Assembly: GCA_007121565.1 (NCBI GenBank)
Contig: SKKI01000084.1
Location: forward strand, 1-10,097
Source of the DNA: Phycisphaerae bacterium
GTDB lineage: Bacteria; Planctomycetota; Phycisphaerae; Sedimentisphaerales; Anaerohalosphaeraceae
Direction: 5' to 3'
DNA length: 10,097 nt
Shown here: one piece after another, positions 1 to 6,627 of the stretch
How the letters are laid out: the number at the start of each line of letters is the position of its first letter
Position numbering within the stretch: position 1 is the first letter of the stretch
The notes under the pieces: generated by a model
What the model was told of the DNA's origin: nothing
The model's database searches: none
Seen by the model: the letters and a program-made list of their open reading frames with translations, nothing else
Made by a program: the position numbers and the translations under genes

Positions 1-1911
1 AGTCTGTTCGCCTTCAAAGCCGATTTCATACAAAAACGGCGACGGCGTCGACCGGATAAACTGCCCCCGGATGATGCGATGGCGGGCATAGGTGATGTGC
101 AGATACCGTCGGGCCCGGGTCATCCCGACAAACAGAAGGCGGCGTTCCTCTTCCATATCGTCCTTGCCGCCGTCCAGGCTGCGCTCATGCGGCAGGAGGC
201 CCTCTTCGGCGCCGATGATGAACACATTGTCAAACTCCAGCCCCTTGGCCGCGTGCAGCGTCATCAGCGACACACGACCGGCCTCTGGATTGTAGGCGTC
301 GGTATCGCTGTACAGCGCGATGGTCTGCAGGTAGTCGGCCAGCGAAGGCGTCTCGGTTTGCGTATCGTATTCGGCGGCGGCATTGATCAGTTCGTTGACA
401 TTGTCGATCGCGCTGTCGGCGTCCTGACCGCTTTTTTTCAGGGCGTCGGCATAACCGGTCTCGCCGAACACGCAATCCATCAGCGGCCCGACCGGCCCGT
501 CCATCTCACGGCGGAACTTGTCGATCATGGCTGCAAACGCTTTCAGACGCCCCTGCGTGGGACGGTTGATTGCCTCGACCTGATCGGCCCGGGCGGCCGC
601 GGCCAGCAGGCTCAGTCCCATCTTGCGGGCGTATTGCTCCAGCCGCTGGACCGAGGTCTTGCCGATGCCGCGCGGGTGTGTCCCGATGGCGCGCTGAAAG
701 GCGATGTCGTCCCGGCTGTTGACAATCACTTTCAGGTAACTGAGCATATCGCGAATCTCTTTGCGCGCGTAGAACTCCACCCCCCGCACGACCTGGTACG
801 GCAGCCGCAGGCGGATCAGCGATTCTTCAATCGTCCGGCTCATCGAATTGACGCGGTAGAACACGGCGATCTCGTTGGGATCGATCCCGTCGGCAATCAG
901 CGTTTTGATGCGCTGCGAGACATGGCCGGTCTCTTCGGCTTCATCGTCGCAGGCCTCGATCGTCACCGGCTCGCCGGCCGGCCGCGTGGCGATCAGATCC
1001 TTGTGCTTGCGCTGGGTGTTGACGGAAATAAGCTGCGAGGCCTTCTCGAGAATGTTCGGCGTCGAACGGAAATTTTCCTCCAGCTTGACCACCACCGCCT
1101 CGGGCCAGTCCTTTTCAAAGACCAGGATGTTCTGAATATCGGCCCCGCGCCACCGGTAAATCGACTGATCCGGATCGCCGGTCACACAGATATTACGATG
1201 CCCCAGGGCCAGGCCCTTGGCAATCTGATACTGCGCGTGGTTGGTGTCCTGATACTCATCGACCAGCAGGTAGCCAAAGCGGTCGCTCAGCGCCTGACGC
1301 ACATCGGAATGATCGCGCAACAGAAACGCCGTCTTGACCAGCAAATCGTCAAAATCCAGCGCGTTGTTCTGCCGCATCAGCGCCTGGTACGCGCTGTATA
1401 TCCGGGCGGCGTATGTGCTGAAATAATCATCCGCCCGCGCGGCAAACGTTGCCTCATCTTCCAGGTCGTTTTTTAATCGGGAGATGAAATTCAGCAGTTG
1501 TGCCGGTGTAAAGCGGCTCGAATCGACCTGACAGGCGGCAATCGCTTCTTTCATACACCGTTTCTGGTCATCGACATCATAAATGCTGAAATTGGCCGTG
1601 ATGTCGGCCTGGGCGGCGTACTGCCGCAAAATCCGCACACACAGCGAGTGAAACGTGCTGACATGCACCCCCGTGGCCGAGGTGTTCTGGACCACGCGAA
1701 ACCGCATCTCCTCGGCGGCCTTGTTGGTAAACGTAATCGCGCAAATCTGCCACGGCGCCACGCCGGCCTCGATCAGCGCCGTGATGCGCGAGGTAATCAC
1801 CCGCGTCTTGCCGCTGCCCGGCCCGGCCAGTACCAGAAGGGGACCGTCCTTATGAAAGACCGCTTGTTTTTGGGACTCCGTCAGTTTTTCAATCGGTACA
1901 ACCGAACTCAA
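1..1911 (-). CDS. uvrD: UvrD/PcrA-type SF1A DNA helicase, 3' end cut by window edge
   Basis: An ATP-driven 3'-5' DNA helicase of superfamily 1A, expected to act in nucleotide excision and mismatch repair and in clearing protein-DNA roadblocks. The 637 codons present read open to the left edge. Motifs appear in the family order: Q motif around Gln14, Walker A AGPGSGKT (29-36), motif Ia with TFTNKAAEEM near residue 60, Walker B DEYQD (218-222), motif III GDPDQSIYRWRGA (245-257), motif IV ENFRST near 285, motif V TLHAAKGLEF (551-560) and motif VI VGMTRAR (595-601). Family members usually have 700-750 residues, so about 70-110 C-terminal residues lie outside the window. I chose a TTG start at 1911 because GGAG-type Shine-Dalgarno GGGAGG sits 5 bases upstream and translation then begins just before the conserved LTESQKQAV. 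An in-frame ATG at 1978-1980 would add 23 residues with no family resemblance and no clear ribosome site. It is probably co-transcribed with the gene ending at 1993. PcrA and UvrD cannot be separated from this fragment. Confidence 0.95.
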   Translation of the reverse strand, partial: MSSVVPIEKLTESQKQAVFHKDGPLLVLAGPGSGKTRVITSRITALIEAGVAPWQICAITFTNKAAEEMRFRVVQNTSATGVHVSTFHSLCVRILRQYAAQADITANFSIYDVDDQKRCMKEAIAACQVDSSRFTPAQLLNFISRLKNDLEDEATFAARADDYFSTYAARIYSAYQALMRQNNALDFDDLLVKTAFLLRDHSDVRQALSDRFGYLLVDEYQDTNHAQYQIAKGLALGHRNICVTGDPDQSIYRWRGADIQNILVFEKDWPEAVVVKLEENFRSTPNILEKASQLISVNTQRKHKDLIATRPAGEPVTIEACDDEAEETGHVSQRIKTLIADGIDPNEIAVFYRVNSMSRTIEESLIRLRLPYQVVRGVEFYARKEIRDMLSYLKVIVNSRDDIAFQRAIGTHPRGIGKTSVQRLEQYARKMGLSLLAAAARADQVEAINRPTQGRLKAFAAMIDKFRREMDGPVGPLMDCVFGETGYADALKKSGQDADSAIDNVNELINAAAEYDTQTETPSLADYLQTIALYSDTDAYNPEAGRVSLMTLHAAKGLEFDNVFIIGAEEGLLPHERSLDGGKDDMEEERRLLFVGMTRARRYLHITYARHRIIRGQFIRSTPSPFLYEIGFEGEQT

Positions 1912-1916
1912 CTCAA

Positions 1917-1922
1917 CCTCCC
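1917..1922 (-). promoter_or_regulatory. Shine-Dalgarno site deciding a TTG start
   Basis: The minus strand reads GGGAGG, then 5 bases, then TTG (1911-1909), the proposed helicase start. This is the strongest ribosome site I can see among the starts in the window. It argues against the in-frame upstream ATG at 1980, which is preceded only by a weak purine stretch. Confidence 0.6.
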
Positions 1923-1950
1923 TGTTAGAGAAAAGGTTCCACTCATCACC

Positions 1951-1978
1951 GCCCGTATGCAGCCTGCATGCCACGGGC
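1951..1978 (-). repeat. Bulged hairpin in the spacer before the helicase gene
   Basis: Six bases GCCCGT (1951-1956) pair with ACGGGC (1973-1978), and ATGC (1957-1960) pairs with GCAT (1966-1969). The result is a 10-bp stem with a 3-base bulge (1970-1972) and a 5-base loop. It lies between the stop of the TPR-like gene (1993) and the TTG start of the helicase. No T-run follows on the minus strand, so it does not look like an intrinsic terminator. It could stabilise or separate the two parts of a shared message. The role is inferred. Confidence 0.4.
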
Positions 1979-1992
1979 ATAAACCGCTTTGC

Positions 1993-3774
1993 TTATGGCT
2001 GTTGCTGCTGTTGGCGCTGAAATTCTTCAAACAAACGCTCCTCTTGCCGGCGAAGCCGCTCAAACATCTCGGGCCGTTCGATCTGAATGCGCGAAAGAAG
2101 ATTGCCGCGCATGTGTTCGGGATACATCGGATCCTCCAGGAACATCATCAAGGCGGCATACCGAAGTCGATCCATCGGCGGCAGCCCCACACGCTCCTGT
2201 TCATATTCGCCCATTTCACGCTGATACAGCGTATACACCTCACGTGCGAGATTTTCCCGGCCGGCGGCCTCATCGTCCTCATGCAGGGCATAGCGAAAAT
2301 AGCTTTCCTTCAGCGTCGTGACAATAAACTCCGCCGCATCATGAATCCCGATGCTTTCCAATTCCTCACGGAGCCGATTGCGCATAAAGGTCATCATCGG
2401 CACCTTGTATTCCTCACGCACGAAACCCTGATCATCATATTCGTGCTGCGTGCGAAGCTGGCGGTAAATCTGCTCGGCCTTGCGCGTATGGCCGGATTGA
2501 TAAAACATCAGCACCGCGTTTTCAAGAAAATTCTTGTGCCCGCCGCGCACCGCTTTGGGGTTGCCGCCCTCAAACTCTTCGTATTTTCCAATAATGTCCT
2601 GCCAGAATTCATTGGTCACATCAAACATCCGCATATCCGGCAGTTCAAAAACAGCCCGTCCCCAATGCTCCTCCTGTTCGTAGAGCACCACACGCCCCCT
2701 GCGGTACAGCATCTGCAAACTGTGAAAAATAATCCGGTCGGTATTTTTCTCATCGACGCGATACTGATCGGGCCGTCCGGCAACGTCCAGCCCCAGCGCC
2801 CCCCAATACATCGCGTGCGCGGCCGGATGCTCCCAGTTCAGCGGGTATGTCATCTCCGGGTCGTCAATATCCCGCGGCCCGAAGCGCCGGTTCAGCTCGA
2901 TCATATAATCAATATCAAACTGCCATTCGCTGCGCAGCTTGGCGGCACGGGCAAAGATATCAAACGCCTCGAGCGCCTCACTGTCCCGCCAATAGTCAAT
3001 GACCGCAAACGCCTCATCGGAAAACCGCCCCGGCTGCTGACGCAATGACAAATAGGTATCCACCAGCCGGTTGCGGTTGGCAAACGCCGGATCGGCCTGC
3101 TGGAGGTCATTTACAAACTCGGCCACCGCCGGCTCAGCCAGCAGTGCCTCAAGCGAGGGGGCAGCGCCGGCAAGACGATCAAAAAACGCGTTATCAGGAT
3201 GCTCGCCGAGCACGGCGCGGATCGACAGCGCCAACTGCTGTTTGTAATAGCGATGGCAGTCATCGGACACACCGCCTATTTTGTGCTGAAAAATCCACGC
3301 CAGCGACCGGTACAGGATGATGCTGTTGGGATTGAGCGGGATCGCCCGGTCGCGCAGCAGCTCGTAGCCGTTGCGCACCCACCGCCAGCGCTCTTCGGGC
3401 TGGGTATTCGGGATCGCCACGGAGATGTTGTAGGCCATATTCCACGCATGAAAATCCCACACGGCCGAAAACCTCGGCTGCAGGATCGTAATCCATTCGG
3501 CCAGTTGTTTGGCGTCGAAAAACTTGCCTTCCTCCTTGAGATTGTCGGCACGGATCCAGAGCACATTGACCAGCAGTCCGCGAAACGCTCCCAAGGCAAC
3601 GGTCGCAAAGGCCAGCGACGGCGGCGCGTTTTCCAGCGCAGTCGTCGCCACCAGCCCCATCTCTTCGCGGGCCGAGCCGATGCCCTCAAGCTGCATCGCC
3701 GCGCCGATCAAAGACGCCGCACCAACCACCAGGGCCAACGCAATAATAAATAAATCTTTAATTCGCATAGACAT
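1993..3774 (-). CDS. Membrane-anchored TPR-like helical-repeat protein beside an ABC transporter
   Basis: I do not recognise a named family member. The 593-residue protein begins with a short basic stretch and one clear hydrophobic helix (about 8-26), consistent with a signal anchor, so the rest is probably outside the cytoplasmic membrane. A second, weaker hydrophobic segment spans about 54-72. The next stretch (73-119) carries a TPR-like helix pair (W73, A76, G83, F86, A88, L91, I95, P100) followed by the distinctive HAWNMAYNISV. Another TPR-like pair lies near 420-450. The protein is rich in Arg, Glu and aromatic residues and ends in a charged, likely coiled-coil helix with a run of five Gln. 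Similar membrane TPR proteins beside ABC-2 transporters are known to me from planctomycetes and related bacteria, though this is recollection. It follows the permease by 23 bases, so a periplasmic partner of that transporter is the likeliest role. The start is ATG at 3774. A second ATG two codons later is possible. Confidence 0.8.
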   Translation of the reverse strand: MSMRIKDLFIIALALVVGAASLIGAAMQLEGIGSAREEMGLVATTALENAPPSLAFATVALGAFRGLLVNVLWIRADNLKEEGKFFDAKQLAEWITILQPRFSAVWDFHAWNMAYNISVAIPNTQPEERWRWVRNGYELLRDRAIPLNPNSIILYRSLAWIFQHKIGGVSDDCHRYYKQQLALSIRAVLGEHPDNAFFDRLAGAAPSLEALLAEPAVAEFVNDLQQADPAFANRNRLVDTYLSLRQQPGRFSDEAFAVIDYWRDSEALEAFDIFARAAKLRSEWQFDIDYMIELNRRFGPRDIDDPEMTYPLNWEHPAAHAMYWGALGLDVAGRPDQYRVDEKNTDRIIFHSLQMLYRRGRVVLYEQEEHWGRAVFELPDMRMFDVTNEFWQDIIGKYEEFEGGNPKAVRGGHKNFLENAVLMFYQSGHTRKAEQIYRQLRTQHEYDDQGFVREEYKVPMMTFMRNRLREELESIGIHDAAEFIVTTLKESYFRYALHEDDEAAGRENLAREVYTLYQREMGEYEQERVGLPPMDRLRYAALMMFLEDPMYPEHMRGNLLSRIQIERPEMFERLRRQEERLFEEFQRQQQQQP

Positions 3775-3797
3775 TCATCTGCCGCCTGTCGTGCGGC

Positions 3798-5195
3798 CTA
3801 AACCACTGTTTTTGCAATTTCACGACGGCTGAATACCCACACCCCCAGCAGCAGCACCGCGACCGCTTTGACAAACAGGGTCACCGACACTGTCGCGGCT
3901 AAAAATGACCACTCAATCAGCCGTCCATTGATAATGTAATAAGAGGGGTTATATATGCCGTCAAATTGCGGCAGCATCCAAAGGATCGGACGCAGCGTAA
4001 ATTGATAAATGATCCCCATCGTCAAACCCACACCGTCGAGCGAATCGAGAATAAACGTATTGGCCGTACCGGCCAGGAAAATGACCACACACACCAGAAT
4101 CGCCACCGGAAACGACAGCCACGTCGTCACCGAGACGCCCAGCGCCGCCAGAAACGCCAGCCGCACATAAATCAGCAGCAGCGACCGGAGATAATTGGTG
4201 GAAAATGTACCGCTGTCAAAGAGTACCTCCACATCTTCCAGGATCACCGTTGTGCGATTCAGCGCCGGATTGTTAAAAAAGGCAACCGACAAAAACCCGT
4301 CATCGGCCACCGCCTCGACCGGTACGGAAAACTCATGGTACGAGCGTGTCACCTCGCCGCGCTGCACCTCGTAGATCGGCGTCCGGGCACGCTCCATTCC
4401 CGCGTCCATCTGACGCAGATCGCCCACACGCCACGTGCCGTAAATCGTATCATCCGGCGGCGGGGTCGCTGCCTCAAACTTATACCGTATAAAAATCGTC
4501 GCCTCCGTGCCGTCAGGATCGTCAGGGTCGTCAGGGACTTTGAATCGAACCCCCTCAAAATCCCACCGGCGAGCCCGGCCCGGCGGGCAGGATTTGGCAA
4601 GCATCCGCTCCTGAGCCATCAATTCCCGCATCGCCTGCGGCTGGGACATCTCGCGGGGAATCTGATCGCTGTCGCGCAGCATCCTGAATCGTTCCTCGGC
4701 AGCTTGGCGTACCTGAGCCTCATCGTAGGTCACCTGCATACCCGTTCGCGCCGTGAAAAATTCCCGTTCGGCACGCTGCACCTCGGCGTCATCGGCCTGG
4801 GCCAGCGGCGGAATCAGCCGCGTCAGGCCGTAAATCACCCCGCCAAAGATCGCCAGCAGAAAGATATTCAGAATCAAAATCCCCGCCAGCTTGCCGACAA
4901 CGATCTGATAACGCCGCACCGGTTTGGTCACCACCAGATGCAGATGACGCCGCTTGAGGTCGCTGCTCAGCGTATAGGTCGCGATGACAATGGTCAGGAC
5001 ACTCAGCAACAGCCCGACCAGGCCCAGCCCATAGCTGACAAACGTCTGCAGCTTGCCCAGCAGCGTGCCGTCGCCTTCCATAATCACGCTCATCAGCGGC
5101 AGCAGCACCACCAGCAGCACAATCACCGCCAGGGCCACCTTCATCCGGATGGCCTGCGAGAGCGTATTTTTCGCAATGGCCCAGATACTATGCAT
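3798..5195 (-). CDS. ABC-2 family transporter permease with large extracytoplasmic domain
   Basis: Membrane subunit of an ABC exporter, pairing with the ATPase encoded just upstream. Transmembrane helices are visible at about 20-38, 56-75 and 103-125, then 338-357, 360-381 and 430-454, with a weaker segment near 391-410. After the second helix comes the basic cytosolic segment SSDLKRRHLHLVVTKPVRR (77-95), typical of ABC-2 permeases in which the phrase resembles SDLKR...TRPVSR. This fixes the topology and places residues about 126-335 outside. That domain starts with a charged helical part (about 130-205) and then a strand-rich part (about 210-330) that looks like a beta-sandwich. Typical ABC-2 permeases without an insertion have about 250-300 residues, so most of the extra length is this domain. 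The ATG start overlaps the ATPase stop by 8 bases (ATGCATAG), indicating translational coupling. The substrate cannot be read from the sequence. Confidence 0.88.
   Translation of the reverse strand: MHSIWAIAKNTLSQAIRMKVALAVIVLLVVLLPLMSVIMEGDGTLLGKLQTFVSYGLGLVGLLLSVLTIVIATYTLSSDLKRRHLHLVVTKPVRRYQIVVGKLAGILILNIFLLAIFGGVIYGLTRLIPPLAQADDAEVQRAEREFFTARTGMQVTYDEAQVRQAAEERFRMLRDSDQIPREMSQPQAMRELMAQERMLAKSCPPGRARRWDFEGVRFKVPDDPDDPDGTEATIFIRYKFEAATPPPDDTIYGTWRVGDLRQMDAGMERARTPIYEVQRGEVTRSYHEFSVPVEAVADDGFLSVAFFNNPALNRTTVILEDVEVLFDSGTFSTNYLRSLLLIYVRLAFLAALGVSVTTWLSFPVAILVCVVIFLAGTANTFILDSLDGVGLTMGIIYQFTLRPILWMLPQFDGIYNPSYYIINGRLIEWSFLAATVSVTLFVKAVAVLLLGVWVFSRREIAKTVV
4512..4538 (-). repeat. Three tandem 9-base units inside the permease gene
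   Basis: The plus strand reads gtcaggatc, gtcagggtc, gtcagggac in direct succession. On the coding strand this gives VPDDPDDPDG within the extracytoplasmic domain. The acidic Asp/Pro repeat is probably a loop and could vary in copy number between strains. Metal binding by the clustered Asp residues is possible but not shown. Confidence 0.6.
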
Positions 5196-6462
5196 GATTA
5201 TCGTCTTTGCTGTCTTCGGGGTGGGTCGTTTCGGTACTGCCGGCAGTGTCGGATGTCCGTCCGATCAGCCCTTCGAGCATGTCCTTTTTTACCTTTTCAA
5301 CCGGCTCGGACGGCTCGGCAGGTGTGGATTGTTCATCTGCCTTGGCCGGGGCCTCGTCAGTGGCCGGTTCGGTATCCGGCTTGGTCAGACGCTGGAGCAA
5401 TGACGTGTCGGCCTGCGGTTCGGGCTTGGGTGCCGGTTCGGTTTTCTGTGTCGGGGTCTCGGGGGACTGATCCTGCTTGGGCGTTGAATCGACGCTGGCC
5501 GTGACCAGTTCATCCAGCACCGAGCGGCTGCGTGTCTGGGGACGTTCGGCCAGAAAATCGGCAATCCCGGTCCCCATCCCGGCGCCGCTGGTGACCTGTT
5601 TTTCCTCCAGCGCCTGCTTGACAATGTTGACAAAAAACGTTTCGAGTTTGTCCATCGGACGCCGCACGTCGCAGTCGTGTCCTTGGCCGGCAATCAGCTC
5701 ACGGACCTTTTGCAGAGTACTTTCGCTGAGGTTGCCGGTGTGGATCTCGGTCTGGTCCTGGTGCTGAAGAAGTTGGCTGACCGCCCCTTCGGTTCGCATC
5801 TTGCCGCCGTAGAGGATACCGATACGGTCACAGATATCCTCCACATCCGCCAGCAAATGGCTGCACAACAAGATCGTCTTGCCGCGCTGGGCCAATTGCA
5901 CCAGCAAATCTTTCATCTGCCGCGTGCCCATCGGGTCCATTCCCGAGGTCGGCTCGTCAAGAATCAGCACATCCGGGTCGTTGATCAGCGCCTGGGCCAG
6001 CCCGATGCGCCGGGCCATCCCCTTGGAAAACGTGCCGACCGAACGGTTGCCCATGCCCGCCAGGCCGACCATCTCCAGCAACATCTCAACGCGTTCGTGG
6101 CGCACCTCGCGCGGCAGCCCGAATATCCGCCCGTAAAAGTCCAGCGTCTCGCGGGCCGTCAGGTAGCGATACAGATAAGACTCCTCCGGAAGATAGCCGA
6201 TTCGCGCGGAAATCTCCGGATCGTCACTGCTGCCGCCCAGCAGCAGCGCCTTGCCCCGCGTCGGATGCAGCAGATTCAAGATCATCTTCAGCGTGGTCGT
6301 CTTGCCCGACCCGTTGGGCCCCAGGAAGCCGTAAATCTCATTTTCGCGAATCTGAAGATTCAGATCATCAACCGCGACAACTTTCGATCGGCCCCACCAG
6401 TCGGGAAAAATCTTCGTCAGCGAAATGGTCTCTATCGCATAGGTATTTTCGTTGGAAACCAC
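5188..6462 (-). CDS. ABC transporter ATP-binding protein with long disordered C-terminal tail
   Basis: ATPase subunit of an ABC-2 type exporter. The nucleotide-binding domain fills about residues 8-235: Walker A GPNGSGKTT (48-56), Q-loop region YLPEE (90-94) with Glu in place of the usual Gln as in many members of this subgroup, signature FSKGMARR (145-152) in place of LSGGQ, Walker B LILDEP (166-171), D-loop SGMDP (173-177) and H-loop His202. A short accessory region up to about 290 follows. Residues about 292-424 are low complexity, rich in Pro, Thr, Glu and Ser, and interrupted by short Leu motifs at 315-320, 355-359 and 395-400. Most such ATPases end near 240-320 residues, so the tail is unusual. 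Translation starts at GTG (6462-6460) because no in-frame ATG occurs before Met60, far past Walker A's start, and GGAG lies 10 bases upstream. The stop overlaps the start of the permease. It is probably the first gene of the group running left. Confidence 0.93.
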   Translation of the reverse strand: MVSNENTYAIETISLTKIFPDWWGRSKVVAVDDLNLQIRENEIYGFLGPNGSGKTTTLKMILNLLHPTRGKALLLGGSSDDPEISARIGYLPEESYLYRYLTARETLDFYGRIFGLPREVRHERVEMLLEMVGLAGMGNRSVGTFSKGMARRIGLAQALINDPDVLILDEPTSGMDPMGTRQMKDLLVQLAQRGKTILLCSHLLADVEDICDRIGILYGGKMRTEGAVSQLLQHQDQTEIHTGNLSESTLQKVRELIAGQGHDCDVRRPMDKLETFFVNIVKQALEEKQVTSGAGMGTGIADFLAERPQTRSRSVLDELVTASVDSTPKQDQSPETPTQKTEPAPKPEPQADTSLLQRLTKPDTEPATDEAPAKADEQSTPAEPSEPVEKVKKDMLEGLIGRTSDTAGSTETTHPEDSKDDNHA

Positions 6463-6472
6463 TATCTATTTA

Positions 6473-6476
6473 CTCC
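6473..6476 (-). promoter_or_regulatory. Ribosome binding site for a GTG start
   Basis: The minus strand has GGAG, then 10 bases, then GTG at 6462. The spacing is slightly long but acceptable. It supports the GTG as the start of the ABC ATPase. Confidence 0.4.
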
Positions 6477-6525
6477 ACTAACCGCATTCATTGTCAATCA
6501 CAAGGCAACCTCTAATAATTCGTAG

Positions 6526-6544
6526 CACGGGCATCCTGCCCGTG
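6526..6544. repeat. Hairpin A of the element (8-bp stem, 3-base loop)
   Basis: CACGGGCA (6526-6533) pairs perfectly with TGCCCGTG (6537-6544) across the loop TCC. Read on the minus strand in one frame it gives HGQDARAT, a phrase I recall from spurious short proteins called over intergenic repeats in planctomycete and verrucomicrobial genomes. It is a direct-orientation sister of hairpin B. It lacks a following T-run on either strand and so is not a typical terminator. Confidence 0.75.
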
Positions 6545-6557
6545 AAATTCGAGTCGT

Positions 6558-6574
6558 ACGGCCATCTTGGCCGT
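6558..6574. repeat. Hairpin B of the element (7-bp stem, 3-base loop)
   Basis: ACGGCCA (6558-6564) pairs perfectly with TGGCCGT (6568-6574) across TCT. On the minus strand it aligns in the same orientation with hairpin A. One stem pair is C-G in one copy and G-C in the other, so pairing is kept while sequence differs. The same minus-strand frame reads HGQDGRTT. Confidence 0.75.
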
Positions 6575-6627
6575 GCAATATTCAATTTTTAGGTTGCCAC
6601 AACATTTGCCTGACGCTCACATCGCCA

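Larger units (their letters stand above)
6504..6598. mobile_element. 95-bp MITE-like or REP-like palindromic element
   Basis: The element is bounded by perfect 8-bp inverted repeats, GGCAACCT (6504-6511) and AGGTTGCC (6591-6598). It is flanked on both sides by the direct repeat ACAA (6500-6503 and 6599-6602), as a target-site duplication would be. Inside are AT-rich linkers and two perfect hairpins. It encodes no transposase, so any movement would depend on an enzyme elsewhere. It sits between the stop of the P-type ATPase gene and the start of the ABC ATPase gene. Removing the element and one ACAA leaves a 66-base spacer. That it is mobile is inferred from structure alone. A 4-bp duplication can arise by chance. 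Confidence 0.5.

Noticed and set aside
79..1476. Long plus-strand open frame of 465 codons opposite the helicase gene
   Set aside because: The minus strand carries all SF1 helicase motifs over the same span. The plus frame has no recognisable domain and a His/Gln/Arg-rich composition typical of an antisense shadow in GC-rich DNA.
1951..1978. Spacer hairpin before the helicase as another copy of the HGQDARAT-type repeat
   Set aside because: It shares ACGGGC/GCCCGT ends, but the interior differs and carries a bulge, so common origin is not supported.
1498..3048. Plus-strand open frame of 516 codons
   Set aside because: It spans the start of the helicase gene and most of the TPR-like gene in antisense, crossing a real gene boundary, and has no coherent protein character.
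3966..5504. Plus-strand open frame of 512 codons
   Set aside because: It is antisense to the permease and the tail of the ABC ATPase. Its His/Arg/Gln-rich composition reflects complementary codons.
6467..6497. TTGACA (minus strand, 6497-6492) as a promoter for the ABC ATPase gene
   Set aside because: The -35 match is perfect, but no -10 at 16-19 bases exceeds three consensus matches, and transcription would start at the GTG itself, leaving out the GGAG ribosome site.
6526..6574. The two hairpins as intrinsic terminators for the P-type ATPase gene
   Set aside because: The stems are perfect but neither is followed by a T-run on the minus strand. The repeat-element explanation accounts for them better.
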